Of a DNA stretch of 64,000 nucleotides, positions 47,605 through 58,008 are shown piece by piece. Numbering within the stretch: position 1 is the first letter of the stretch; every line of letters begins with the position of its first letter. The stretch is from Tetraselmis striata (taxonomy: Eukaryota > Chlorophyta > Chlorodendrophyceae > Chlorodendrales > Chlorodendraceae), in contig VCJN01001983.1 of assembly GCA_006384855.1 (NCBI GenBank), positions 89,058-153,057 of the forward strand, written 5' to 3'. The notes under the pieces were generated by a model, which was not told the origin of the DNA, made no database searches, and saw nothing but the letters and a program-made list of their open reading frames with translations. The translations under genes were made by a program, and so were the position numbers.

Positions 47605-49243
47605 ATGTCACTTTCCGTGTGGCCGGCCATAACCCTAAACCTCCCGAATCTGCGGTTCGTACGAGAAAATCAGTATCGAGGTATGGAAGTTATGAGTGCA
47701 ACTACATTATTGCTCATTATAACTTTATACAGAGATAGTATGGTACGGGTCAAGACAGGGGTGGCCCCGGGAACACTATCAGACCCCATAACCATAGAGC
47801 GTGGCCTCCGACAGGGATGGCCCGCTTCCCCCATCCTATTTAACATATTTATTAATGTTATATACGATGGGGTAGAACATCTAGGGTGTGATGTACCATG
47901 GTGCACCGACACATTAGCGGCAAGGCAACCACTAAGGGTGCCATGTCAGTTATACGCGGACGACGCGGTAGGTATCACATGCCCCGTCGATAACCTTCAT
48001 GCCATGTTCGCCCACTTCTCGCAGTGAGCGGAGGACCATTTTATGGGGATTAGGGTACTTAAGTGTGGGGTGATGGCAGTAGGCCGATATTCCGACGAGA
48101 CCGCGTTACGCGAACACGCTGCCCAATGGAAGCTTGCGGGGGAACGGGTACCGGTTGTAAATGAATATAGGTATTTGGGTACGGTCGTTAAGTCGGATTT
48201 AGGTATGCGGCGCATAGTAGACGACCGGGTTAAGAAAGGGAAACGCGCCATTGAGGCGCTCGATTCGGTATTAGTCGGTAGACGGGACATTATTCCTATT
48301 AATGTGCGTGTGTTTGTCTTTAAAACATGTGTACTGCCGGTTTTAACTTACGGGTGTGAAGTATGGGCCATGGATAGGACTAGCGGCGCAAATAAATTAC
48401 AAACCGTACTCACTCAGTGCTTGCGGTGCCTCATTGGGGTGGGTATAAACTCCCTTGGGGTGGCCACTGCACCGATGATGCGGGAATTGGATAGTGCGCC
48501 CATAGAGGCTACGGCCGCTGCGGCACGGGCTCGGGCGTTCCTTAAAGCATCCGACTTGAATACATACATGTATAACCCATTTTGTAGATCAACAAAGTCG
48601 GGCGCGCCCTAACATGTGGACGTCGGGGACTACTGTGCGGTAGATATATCGACTAGCTAGGGCGAATTTAGGGCTAGCTGAGGTGGCGCACCTTCCACTT
48701 GAGTGGAGGTCACTAGCCGCGCGCGATGCCGCTAAACTAGTAAAGGCATCGGTGTGGGCGCGTTACGAATCGTCGGCATCGTTAGCATGCAATAAAACAT
48801 GGGGTACATATATGTCCAGGCGTCTTATGCGTCAATTAAACGCGTTACCACAATACGGTGTGGGTGTCCCCGCGGGGGTTGTGGCCGGGCTGCGCATTAT
48901 GATATACAATTACGCACCCGAGTATTTCCCACTGCCCACCAATTGGCCCGGATTCATGCTATGCCTGAGCGGTTCTTGGAACATTGCCATGCATGTGGCG
49001 GAGGTGAATCTGAGACAAGCGAACATATGTTGGTGGAGCGCCCGCGCGCGGTGGGGATATCACCGTCATAATTTTGGGTTGATAGTTCCGGAGTTCAGGG
49101 ATTTTATTAGTAGTCGGGTTATTGCGTCAACACTTGAGGACTTAATTGCCTTTATTTGGGCGGGGATTTCCCCTCCCTTCACGGCGCCATGGATTTTACT
49201 GGGAATGGGAAAATATTCTAGCTATGGCGTCGGGCCCCCCTGA
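47605..49243 (+). mobile_element. LINE retrotransposon, 5'-truncated and broken
   Basis: The first frame (to 48027) has GLRQGWPASPILFNIFINVI and the catalytic box CQLYADDAVGI of a non-LTR reverse transcriptase, then a stop at 48025. The frame 48043-48612 continues with a thumb/connection region (VVNEYRYLGTVVKSDLGMRR, VLPVLTYGCEVWAM). A further part (48683 on) includes, in the overlapping frame at 48960-49060, a C-terminal C-x2-C...H-x4-C type finger (HACGGGESETSEHMLVERP with the last Cys changed). No endonuclease domain is visible, so the 5' half is missing. Confidence 0.75.
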
Positions 49244-49736
49244 CATTGCCTTCGTTGTTGCACATGTATCGCACTCCCGAAAATGCTTTGCTCCGCGGGT
49301 TGGGGCTTGCCCCAACTCGCATTACTCGAATGTGCCGACGCCCAAACGGGTAGGGCGGAGCTTTCGTGGTCAATGCCAGGTATTTTCATTGCAGTGTTTT
49401 AGACGGTGATCCAACAGTGTTGGAAATTCCTTCATCCCTCCAAGCACTCGACCCCAATTACTCATCTTGCAGAATGCTCCGGCAATTTGTTTGTTGACTT
49501 ATAAACGGAGCGTCGCCTACCCAGGGCTTTCCGTAACTCGACCGCTGTCTAAACGGTCGTCGTAGAGACGCTGCAAGGGTTTCACTGGTGCCAGTCCTGT
49601 CCCGGTGGGGAAGAAAAGAAAGACTACTAACATCGTACGACGGGTATAAATTCGGGAGAATATTACTTTGCCTGGTGATGGTGTGATACACTGATGCCAA
49701 AAATGATGATTAAAATGAGGCTACAGCAGGGACAGG
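49244..49736. other. No gene recognised
   Basis: The likely 3' tail of the LINE and flanking sequence up to the long-TIR element. Confidence 0.4.
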
Positions 49737-50000
49737 TGTGAGGATATATCCTATACCCTCACTAACCCTAATCAACCATAGCACACATTAAGGCGCGTAG
49801 CACGCGCGCCACTTGTAGTGGCTGCGCCTGCGCCCTGTCGTCCGCACTGCGCCCGCTGATATATCAGCGCGGCGCCCTGCCGGACTGTAATCATAACATT
49901 CTCACCCTCACAACCTTGGAGTAGCACAGACTCTTGCCACCATAAGCGCATTCCCTCACATTTGGTGCTTCTACCTACTCCTTCGCTCTCTCGCGAGCCT
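49737..50000 (+). repeat. Left terminal inverted repeat
   Basis: Pairs with 55634-55891. It contains AACCCTAAT, an extended GC-rich palindromic part (GGCGCGTAGCACGCGCGCC) and the GCTGATATATCAGC palindrome. Confidence 0.85.
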
Positions 50001-50039
50001 TTCACAGTCACACTGTAGCTTTTCATTGTACCATATCTG

Positions 50040-50380
50040 CGGGCGTCGAAGATTACCCCGCCGCAAACGTGGTCGGCAATTACCCCGCCGAGACCTGTCA
50101 TACGCGGTTCACCCGCCGATTCGTGACTGCCCTTCCAGAAGGCAGCACGGAACACTATAACCTGTCCTTGTCGTGGACTCCACCTTACTGTAACTTCACT
50201 TTTCTCTCCGACAGCCGATTACTATATACCTGCAACTTCAGCGCCACCTGAGCGCTTCTGCTGGATACCTGTGGACAACCGAAACTCGGAGATTACCCCG
50301 ACGCAACTCATCTTGTCGACTCCGAGGCGTCGCTTTGTTATTATCGTATGAGCCAAATCGAGATCAGTCACCTATCAGGT
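50040..50380. repeat. Left subterminal repeats
   Basis: Contains TACCCCGCCG-type words three or more times (about 50054, 50083, 50294 with one change). These are the reverse complement of the GGCGGGGTAATTGCC words on the right side. No ORF. Confidence 0.6.
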
Positions 50381-50580
50381 AATTCCCACCCTAACCCTCA
50401 CCCTATTACCCTTTCACAGCAGACAACGATATACAATAGCAAATCAGCACAACCATATACTGTTGCGTCGCAAAACCATAAAGCAAACGATATTGAGACC
50501 GCTGTGGCTCTCAACTGAACCATATTCAGCAGGTTGAACCCTGCTTGTGATTACCATATTCTGAACGATATCTGCCAAGC

Positions 50581-51225
50581 ATGGCAGCTGCGGACGAAAC
50601 GATAAATGGCCGCCCGAGGGGGGCTGATGATGATATTCCTGCGGCAAGCAGGGAGGACCACCCACCAACATATGTCACCGTAGTTGTGCACGATACACCC
50701 GCCGACAATATTGATAAGCAGCTGAATGTGCTTATCTTACCATATTCTCAACAAGCTACTCGCTTTTACTGGCTGCCATATGCTCGGATGAACCCACAGA
50801 GCATGGAATTGTTGACAGCAATTGATGATATATGTTTGCAACAGTTGAATCTTAGAGTGGTTGAAAGCCACTTACGTCTGATTGCTAATGCCCTCATTGA
50901 CACCACAAACCGAAACATATTGCGACAAAACATGGACCTTCGTCCATGGCCTGAGAAATTTTATCATACTGTGTATGCCTTGAACTTACCGTCCAGCCTG
51001 TTTTATCGGTTGGTACCCAGAAGGGCCGACACAAATTATCCAACTGTAGTGTCGGCTCGCGTGCCAGACTTGACGACCATCACACGTTATCACATATCGT
51101 GGCGAAAACTGTATCATACCATATTCAACTATTACGATAATGAAATCTACTTTAATGGCGTCATACACGAGAAGCTCGACCCACTCGTCGAGAGTTGCCA
51201 ACCATATATATTTTCACAATATTGA
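50581..51225 (+). CDS. ORF 1 of the TIR element, 214 aa, unknown
   Basis: Uninterrupted from ATG 50581 to TGA 51225. The first ~35 residues are polar and acidic, then a compact domain starts (YVTVVVHDTPADNIDKQLNV) that is rich in Tyr, Leu and Asn, ending in QPYIFSQY. No transmembrane segment, zinc site or nuclease motif is visible. Codon choice is more A/T-ending than in host genes nearby. I do not recognise the family. Intactness inside an otherwise decayed neighbourhood suggests the element is recent or the protein is selected. Confidence 0.55.
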   Translation: MAAADETINGRPRGADDDIPAASREDHPPTYVTVVVHDTPADNIDKQLNVLILPYSQQATRFYWLPYARMNPQSMELLTAIDDICLQQLNLRVVESHLRLIANALIDTTNRNILRQNMDLRPWPEKFYHTVYALNLPSSLFYRLVPRRADTNYPTVVSARVPDLTTITRYHISWRKLYHTIFNYYDNEIYFNGVIHEKLDPLVESCQPYIFSQY

Positions 51226-51424
51226 CCACTTTTTCTACTGTAATTATATGCCTTTTCTTTAGACTGTTTTCACAGCCTATTGAGGGCACCTGCTAGAGAG
51301 GCAGACATTACCATAATCAAACTTACCATATTCCTCAGAAGCAATGTTTGCCTGAGGTGTCGCTGATGACCAGGACCTGGCTTGACAACTGTATGGTAAT
51401 TATGATAATGCAGGTCAGAACGAT

Positions 51425-52729
51425 ATGTCAGATCCGGAGGAGGAGATCATCTCCAACCCTCCTGCTTCTAACAGTAAACCAGAGGCTGCTGGACAGCAGT
51501 CTCATGCAAAAAATGATACTTCAATGCATGCTGCCTCGGAACCGAGTCAGCAGAGCTCTGGCTCTGGTGCCAGAAAGCAACAAACTCCAACCATACAGAA
51601 TGACGATATGTTCCCATCTGGATTCCTGACCTATTACGATATGCTGCGCGAAGATGGTGACTATATTCAAAATATGATACTGGGTTTTCAATCCAGTGAG
51701 TCATGGACTACTATAAACAGCCTCCGCCAAGCAGGCGGTCTGATTCTTCCCTTTATGAATGCAGACCTTACACCATATCAGGACATGATATTGAACATCT
51801 ACTATAATCAAGGCTGGAATGCCAGCCTGATGGACTATCTTGCTGACTTTGTTGGTAGATGGTCTCACAATATCATAGAGCATCACCGTATGACACACAG
51901 ACCAGCTGGTGCGGAGGATCCTCAGCAGCGACTCTTGCTGCAAATACAATATATTGACACTGTGCTTGTACTGGCCACACCAAGGCCAGCCAGCTCAGCC
52001 CTGATACTGTTTCCAGCGGTTTTTGTGTATCAGATCCCTGTGCTAATATATTGCAAGATGTTCCTGATGGCGCACAAGACCGGATCCAAACCCGAATGGG
52101 TCCTGGAGTATGTTAATCAGCTCGCCCCTCCGCTTGAGGCATGGCGCCAACGGTACAATAAGGAAGTGCGTGGGCACTTCAAGGACTGTGCCAACACCTT
52201 TCCAAACATATCATATCCCAGCAAACAGTTTGCAGGCCAACCGTTGGGTCTGCCAATATACTCAGCCATCAAAACCATAATGACCACATCACTGCAGCAG
52301 CGACACAATCCAAGTGCCAATGATATGGATGCAGAACCTGCAGGTCATGATCTACACCTGCAACATGAACCATATGCTGAACAGCCGCACCGTAGGGCAG
52401 ACAAGCGCCCATCATATCCTTCAGCGGGGGAGACCAGGCGCAAGTCGCCTAGGCATGATGCCTCGCTGCCGGTGAGTGCCCAGCCGGCACCGCAACAACT
52501 GTATGCAACCGTAGCTGCTACGCAGCCAGTGCTGCAACTCAAACTGACTCCACTGATGGGGCAGGAGAAGTTGCATGCCAATCACCATAGCCCTCTGTAC
52601 CTGCAAAAACCGCATGACCTCAATCAGGTACAGAGGGCTATGGTGATTGGCATGCAACTTCTCCTGCCCTGCCAGCGGGGTCAGTTTAAGTTGCAGCGTT
52701 GGCTGGCTAGCAGCTACAGTTGCATATAG
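51425..52729 (+). CDS. ORF 2 of the TIR element, 434 codons, unknown; C terminus runs into the palindrome
   Basis: Open from ATG 51425 to TAG 52729. A disordered Ser/Gln/Pro-rich N terminus (to about residue 60) is followed by an alpha-helical, aromatic-rich domain (LTYYDMLREDGDYIQNMILG, NIYYNQGWNASLMDYLADFV, PEWVLEYVNQLAPPLEAWRQ), then a polar basic tail (HRRADKRPSYPS, TRRKSPRHD). From about codon 395 the frame crosses the centre of a large inverted repeat (52604-52624), so the last ~35 residues are antisense of its own upstream sequence and are unlikely to be native. A capsid-like or DNA-binding role is possible but unsupported. No family recognised. Confidence 0.5.
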   Translation: MSDPEEEIISNPPASNSKPEAAGQQSHAKNDTSMHAASEPSQQSSGSGARKQQTPTIQNDDMFPSGFLTYYDMLREDGDYIQNMILGFQSSESWTTINSLRQAGGLILPFMNADLTPYQDMILNIYYNQGWNASLMDYLADFVGRWSHNIIEHHRMTHRPAGAEDPQQRLLLQIQYIDTVLVLATPRPASSALILFPAVFVYQIPVLIYCKMFLMAHKTGSKPEWVLEYVNQLAPPLEAWRQRYNKEVRGHFKDCANTFPNISYPSKQFAGQPLGLPIYSAIKTIMTTSLQQRHNPSANDMDAEPAGHDLHLQHEPYAEQPHRRADKRPSYPSAGETRRKSPRHDASLPVSAQPAPQQLYATVAATQPVLQLKLTPLMGQEKLHANHHSPLYLQKPHDLNQVQRAMVIGMQLLLPCQRGQFKLQRWLASSYSCI

Positions 52730-53599
52730 TTGTTGCGGTGCAGGCCGTTCACTCACCGGTGGCGAGGTTTCACGCCTAGCTAGGCGACTTCCGCCTGGTC
52801 TGTTATGCTGGAGGATATGATGGGCGCTTGTCTGCCCTATGGTCCGATTGGCCAGCATATGGTTCATGCTGCAGGTGTGGGTCATAGCCTGCAGGTTCTG
52901 TACCCATGCATATCATAGGCACTTGGATTGTGCCGTTGCTGCGCTGCTTTGGTCATTATGGTTCTGATGGCAGAGTATATTGGCAGACCCAACGGTTGGT
53001 CTGCAAACTGTCTGTTGGGATAAGATATGTTTGGGAAGGTGTTAGCACAGTCTTTGAAGTGCTCACGTACTTTCTTATTGTATCTCTGCCGCCACGCCTC
53101 AAGCGCAGGGGCCATATGGTTGACATACTTAAGGACCCATTCCAGTTTGGATCCAGTCTTGTGCGCCATTCAGAATATCTTGCAATATGTTAGCACATGA
53201 ATCTGATGAACATAAGCTGCTGGAAACAGTATGAGGGCTGAGCTGGCTGGCTTTGGTGTAGCCCGTGTAAGCACAGTGTCAATATATTGTATTTGCAGCA
53301 AGAGTCGCTGCTGCGGGTCCTCTGCTCCAGCAGGCCTGTGCGTGATATGGTTATGTTCTATGATAGTGTTAGACCATCTGCCGATAAAGTCAGCCAGATT
53401 GTCCATCAGGCCGGCATTCTAGCCTTGGTTATAGTGTATGTTCATTGCCATGTCTTGATATGGTACCAGGTCTGCATCCATGAAGGGAAGAATCAGACCG
53501 CATGCTTGGCGCATGTTACTTATAGTATTCCTTGACTCACTGGATTGAAAACCCATTATCATATTTTGGATATAGTCACCATCTTCGCGTAGTATATCG
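51629..53599. repeat. Internal inverted duplication (palindrome arms of about 975 bp)
   Basis: 51629-52603 and 52625-53599 are reverse complements separated by a 21-bp loop. The innermost 43 bp of each arm are identical (from GCAGGAGAAGTTGCATGCC inward); farther out there are scattered substitutions. The right arm carries a broken minus-strand copy of ORF 2. Confidence 0.85.
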
Positions 53600-53610
53600 T
53601 AATAGGTCAT
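52640..53610 (-). pseudogene. Inverted, broken copy of ORF 2
   Basis: Minus fragments 53610-53419, 53406-53170, 53169-52882 and 52885-52421 repeat ORF 2 in order (for example TYYDILREDGDYIQNMIMGF and EWVLKYVNHMAPALEAWRQR) with stops or frame changes between them. It starts within the ORF 2 homologous domain, so the disordered N terminus is absent. Confidence 0.8.
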
Positions 53611-53883
53611 GAATATCTTTTATGATTAGCATCAGAATCATAGCTCTCATGGATTTGCTATGAGATATGTTGGAAAGATGTTCATATGTTCAGGCGAGGC
53701 TGTGCCTCACTTAGAATTGGATTATTATGGTGATCATGGAGAGGTTGTGATGTTATCTCTTCCTCTCCTTTTGGCAACATGTGTGCGCCAGAGTGACCCT
53801 CAGTTTGGCCTAGATTATCATGTATATTGTATCATTCGTATTGTGAGGTGGCATATCATTTACAATGTCAACAACATTTTCCA

Positions 53884-54193
53884 GTTATAGTTTGTCCTCA
53901 CATTCATTGAGGAGATATCGTTGTCGATCCCATTGGGCGACTGATTATCGTTTCGTCCTGCAAGTTATGGTTTGTCCTCATTCATTGAGGAGATATCGTT
54001 GTCGACCCCATTGGGCGACTGATTATCGTTTCGTCCTGCAAGTTATGGTTTGTCCTCATTCATTGAGGAGATATCGTTGTCGACCCCATTGGGCGACTGA
54101 TTATCGTTTCGTCCTGCAAGTTATGGTTTGTCCTCATTCATTGAGGAGATATCGTTGTCGACCCCATTGGGCGACTGATTATCGTTTCGTCCG
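53884..54193 (+). repeat. 78-bp tandem repeat, about four copies
   Basis: The unit contains TTGAGGAGATATCGTTGTCG, a CCATTGGGCGACTGATTATC stretch and GCAAGTTATGGTTTGTCC. Copies are nearly identical; the first has two changes. It lies between the palindrome and the right subterminal repeats. Confidence 0.95.
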
Positions 54194-54499
54194 CAGCTGC
54201 CATTGAGGCGGCGATATTGTTCGAAATATAGTCATTACAGTCAGGATTCAACCTGCTGGATATATGGTTTGATTTCAGGCCTCTTCGGGCTCAATATGGT
54301 TTAGATATCGTCACATGCCTCTTCGGGCTCAATATGGTTTGAATATCGTAAGCGACGCAACAGTGATTTATGGTTCCGACAATGATATGCTGACGTTCGA
54401 TGGTTGTTATGTTATTCATATTTTTTGGCAAAAAAGATAAGGTAAGGTGGGAGTGGAAGTGGCTTACCTAATAGGCCGCTTACCTCAATTCGATTCATA

Positions 54500-55640
54500 C
54501 AAAAAAAGAATAATGACGCTCCGAGTTCTACAGGCAGCGTCGCGCGTCCCGGTAATGTCCAAACTCCGGGCGAGAAAGTAGCGCCGAGGTGGCGCAGAAT
54601 ATAGTATGCTTCCGCCTTATGAAAGGGCGGAGTTATGATTCGTTCGATTCCATAGTCGAGAATGTTCGACTGTATAGTACTGCCTTTTGGCAGGGTGGCT
54701 TCTGGAAAAGCCTCTTATAGTTTTTCGGCGGGGTAATTGCCGACACCCGCAGTTGCCCCACGACAAGCGCGAGTATCATGGGTGTAGCGCTCCAAGTGAG
54801 AAGGTAGCGCAGAGGGATATTGTATGCATTCGCCTCAAGACAAGGCGGAGTTACGATAAGCTCGACTCAGTGGTCGAGAAGGTTCTGGTGTATAGTGCTG
54901 CCTTTTGGCATGTTATAGTATTTTTTCCCACGACGCTCCGAATTTCTCAGGTAGCGTCGCAGCCCGGTAATCCCCAAGCTCCGGGTGAAAAAGTAGCGCC
55001 GAGGTGGCGCAGAATATAGTATGCTTCCGCCTTATGAAAGAGCGGAGTTATGTTTCACTCGACTCGGTGGCCGAGAAGGTTTGAGAATATGGTGCCGCCC
55101 CTTGGCATGGTGTTTTTTTTATTTTTTTTGAAACGGCATACGGCAGGAAAACTGCCGACTATGGTTTGCGGCGGGGTAATCGCCGGCGCCCGCGGTGGCT
55201 ACCGCACAGGCGCATATGGTATGCTTCCGCCTTCTGAGAGGGCGGAGTTATGTTATTATGGTATTACGGTGTTTCCGACTCAGTAGTCGAGAGGGTTCGA
55301 ATATATGGTGCTGCCTTTCGGCAGAGTATTTTACGAGACGGCGGTGCTGCAGGTAGCGTAGCGCCCCGGTAATCTCGTCAATGCTCCGGGCGAGAAAATA
55401 AAGTTGATGGTAGCGCCAAGTTCGTGTGGCGGGTATATGATAAGCTTCCGCTGATAGAAAGAGCGGAGTTATGGTTGTGGATTCAGTCGTCGAGAAGTTT
55501 CGACTGTCCGATACTGCCTCTTGGCAGGATCGTTCTGAATCGATGGCTTTCGGAAAAGCCCGTTACAGTCTTCCGGCGGGGTAATTGCCTGCGCCCGCCG
55601 TGGCTACGCTACAGGCGCGTATGGTATAGTTGATGAAAGC
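54500..55640. repeat. Right subterminal repeats, about five units
   Basis: Each unit joins some of these blocks in order: GTAGCGCCGAGGTGGCGCAG, ATAGTATGCTTCCGCCTT, GGGCGGAGTTATG, a GTCGAGAA.GTT segment, CTGCC(T/C)(C/T)TTGGCA and CGGCGGGGTAATTGCC. Units begin near 54575, 54795, 54995, 55205 and 55410. Confidence 0.8.
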
Positions 55641-55891
55641 TCGCGAGGGAGCGATCGAGTAGGTAGAAGCACCAAATGTGAGGGGATGCGCTTATGGTGG
55701 CGAGAGTCTGTGCTACTCCGAGGTTGTGAGGGTGAGAGTAGTATGATTACAGTTCCGGCAGGGCGCCGTGCTGATATATCAGCAGGCGCCGATCGGCCGA
55801 CGCGCCTACACGCCTACGCGCCTGGCGCCACGCGCCTTACAGTGTGCAACTGTTCATTAGGGTTAGTGAGGTTATAGGATATATCCTCACA
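55634..55891 (-). repeat. Right terminal inverted repeat
   Basis: Reverse complement of 49737-50000 with scattered changes. The GCTGATATATCAGC palindrome is at about 55777. Confidence 0.85.
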
Positions 55892-56383
55892 TTTTGACAT
55901 CATATGAAACGAGAATAATTCGGTGTAACTAATAAACGAGAATAATTGGTGTAACTAACACCAGAATAATTCGGCACATGTACATTGCCACTACAAGACG
56001 AACCTGCTCCCCTGTACTAATCCTTACAAAATACGCGTCGTCGTTTTTTTCGTCCGTCTAGACCGCCAGGGGAATGAGGGGTTAGCGGCACGCGGCGGGG
56101 TCAACGGCGAATGGAACATCACGCGCTGCTGCTGCTGCTGCTGCTGCTGATAGGCGACGAGCCATGTGCCAGCGTCACACGTCCTGCCGTCGCGATCGTC
56201 GCTGGGGGCGTGGGTAGCGTACCGTAGACTACCAGCGCCAGAGTCGGGGAGGGGTCTGCGCACAGCACTACAGGCTGTCCGAGCGCTTCAGCGCACGGGG
56301 GCACCACCGCTGCCGACAGCGCACGGGGGCACCACCGCGAAAGCCGAAAGCGAGGCCCCTGCAGCAAGAGGCGCCCGGCCGTG
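55892..56383. other. Upstream of the glycosyltransferase gene
   Basis: Holds three short GAGAATAATT(C)GG-like copies (55910-55975), a (GCT)8-like microsatellite at 56126-56150 and a duplicated GCGCACGGGGGCACCACCGC block (56290 and 56319). No gene recognised; a likely promoter and 5'UTR. Confidence 0.5.
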
Positions 56384-57975
56384 ATGGGCCTGCCGGGAAG
56401 GCCGCTGCCATCCGTGGCGACGGTCATCTGCCTGCTGGTGGCGGCAGGGGGGTTCCGGGCTGGCGCCGTTGCTGCGACCTCCGGGCTGGGCGAGGTGAGA
56501 GGCCCGACCGCTCTTAAGGGGACGGCCACTGTGCCAGTGTGTAACCCTCGCAGCCCCCCCCCCCCCCCCCCCCCCCCGCCATCTTCGCGCCCGCCTACCG
56601 CAGTCGTTCCCACCGAGCCTGCGCATGCTGCTCTCCCAGATTGGCGCGCCGCCTTCCTTCCTGGCCCAATCTCGCGCTGCGCTGGGCGCCGCCGCCGACC
56701 CGCCCGGCGCGTCGGCAGACAGCCCAGCGCCGCTCAACGTGGTGCGTGCCGGCGACCCCGACACGCTGAGCCCCGGTCTTGCGCCCTCCCCCCCCCCTTC
56801 CCCCGGCCTGCCGGCTCCTCCTGGCGTTGAGATGTTGCCTGAACACCTCTCCTGGCTGGTCCCTGTGGCGCTCATTTCGGCCCCTTCTGTCGCGATGTTG
56901 CTATGGGCAGGTGCTGGTGCTCGACTACTCCTCCGGCAGAGCTGCCAGTGCGGCGCAGCTCAGCATGCGGAGCGCCCTGGTGCAGTCGCTGGGCTCCGCT
57001 GGCCACAATGTCACGGTGTGCCCCCACCTTGCCCGCCCCCCCCCCTTCCTGTCCTCCGCTCACCGCCCCTTGGGCTGGCTAACTCAGCCCACCGCGCCCG
57101 CGCTGTGCACCCCACCAGCTGCTACTGGCTGCTGTGGAGGGCGTGGACGGCGTGAAGGAGGCGGCAGTGGAGACCAGGCGCGAGTTTGCCAGCTACAAGG
57201 TGCGCCGCTCCGCGTTGCCCCTGTTTGCCCCGGCCGAGCCGCCGCCATGCCCCGCACCCTGCCGGCGCAGCTGATGGAGCGGTGCTGAGGGGCGGGCTGC
57301 ATGGGTGTGGCGGGTGGGTGCAGGTGGGCGTTGCTACGCTGCCAAGCCACAAGCTGCGCTACAGTGCGCCCGCGCACGTGGCCGTCTCGTACGACGTGTA
57401 CCAGTGGCTGGCAGGGCCTGGCGCCGGCGCCGATGTGGTCTACTTCACCGACTGGCAGGTGCACACGAGCACGTTACACCTCCCTGCCGCACCGGTTCGC
57501 CTCTGTGTGCTGTGGTTGGAGGGGGGCGGGGGCGCTGAGGCGCACGCCGGTGCGCGCAGGGCCTGGGCTACTACTCCATGCTGGCGAAGAACCAGAGCCT
57601 GGCGCTGCACGACCAGCTGCACGTCACGCTAATCACAGGTGCGTGCCCCCAAACCTCCCCCTGCCCCCCGTTTCCCCACTCTCTTTCCTACATGATGGAG
57701 ACAGGTAGCCTTGTCTCTGTCGATATTGGCAGCAGCTGGTGTGGGCTGGGCAGGGCGAAATGGTGTGCTGGGAAAGGGGGTGAGTTGGAAGACAGGGAGG
57801 AGCAGGGGGTCACACTCTGCGGGTGTGTGGTGTGATGCATAGGGCCGCGCGTGTGGCATGCGGTGCAGCCTGGGGGGCGGAGCCTGCGCAGCCCCGCCGA
57901 CTTGGAGCTTGCGCACATGGAGGCGACTGCCACGGAGGTGAATTCGCTGCGCTGCCCCCCACCCCCCCCTCACTC

Positions 57976-58008
<33 letters not shown>

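Larger units (their letters stand above)
49737..55891. mobile_element. Large element with long terminal inverted repeats and an internal palindrome, family unknown
   Basis: The ends are mutual reverse complements starting TGTGAGGATATATCCTATA (49737 and, inverted, 55891). The inverted repeats extend about 260 bp each side, to CTCTCTCGCGAG at about 49990 and its partner near 55640. Inside the left repeat is an exact palindrome, GCTGATATATCAGC, matched on the right. Between the ends lie subterminal repeats, two plus-strand ORFs, a ~1-kb inverted duplication of ORF 2, and a 78-bp tandem array. The base composition is more AT-rich than neighbouring host genes and ATAT words are frequent. No transposase, polymerase or integrase motif was recognised. 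No target-site duplication was evident by eye. Confidence 0.8.

Noticed and set aside
49741..49780. Telomere-like repeats (AACCCTAA) at the element end
   Set aside because: A single CCCTAA-type word only; no tandem array.
52604..52729. Native C terminus of ORF 2 past the palindrome centre
   Set aside because: These codons are the antisense of the arm just before the loop, so they arose from the inverted duplication.
49737..55891. A Polinton/Maverick or virophage
   Set aside because: Too short, and no polymerase B, packaging ATPase, protease, integrase or recognisable capsid gene was seen.
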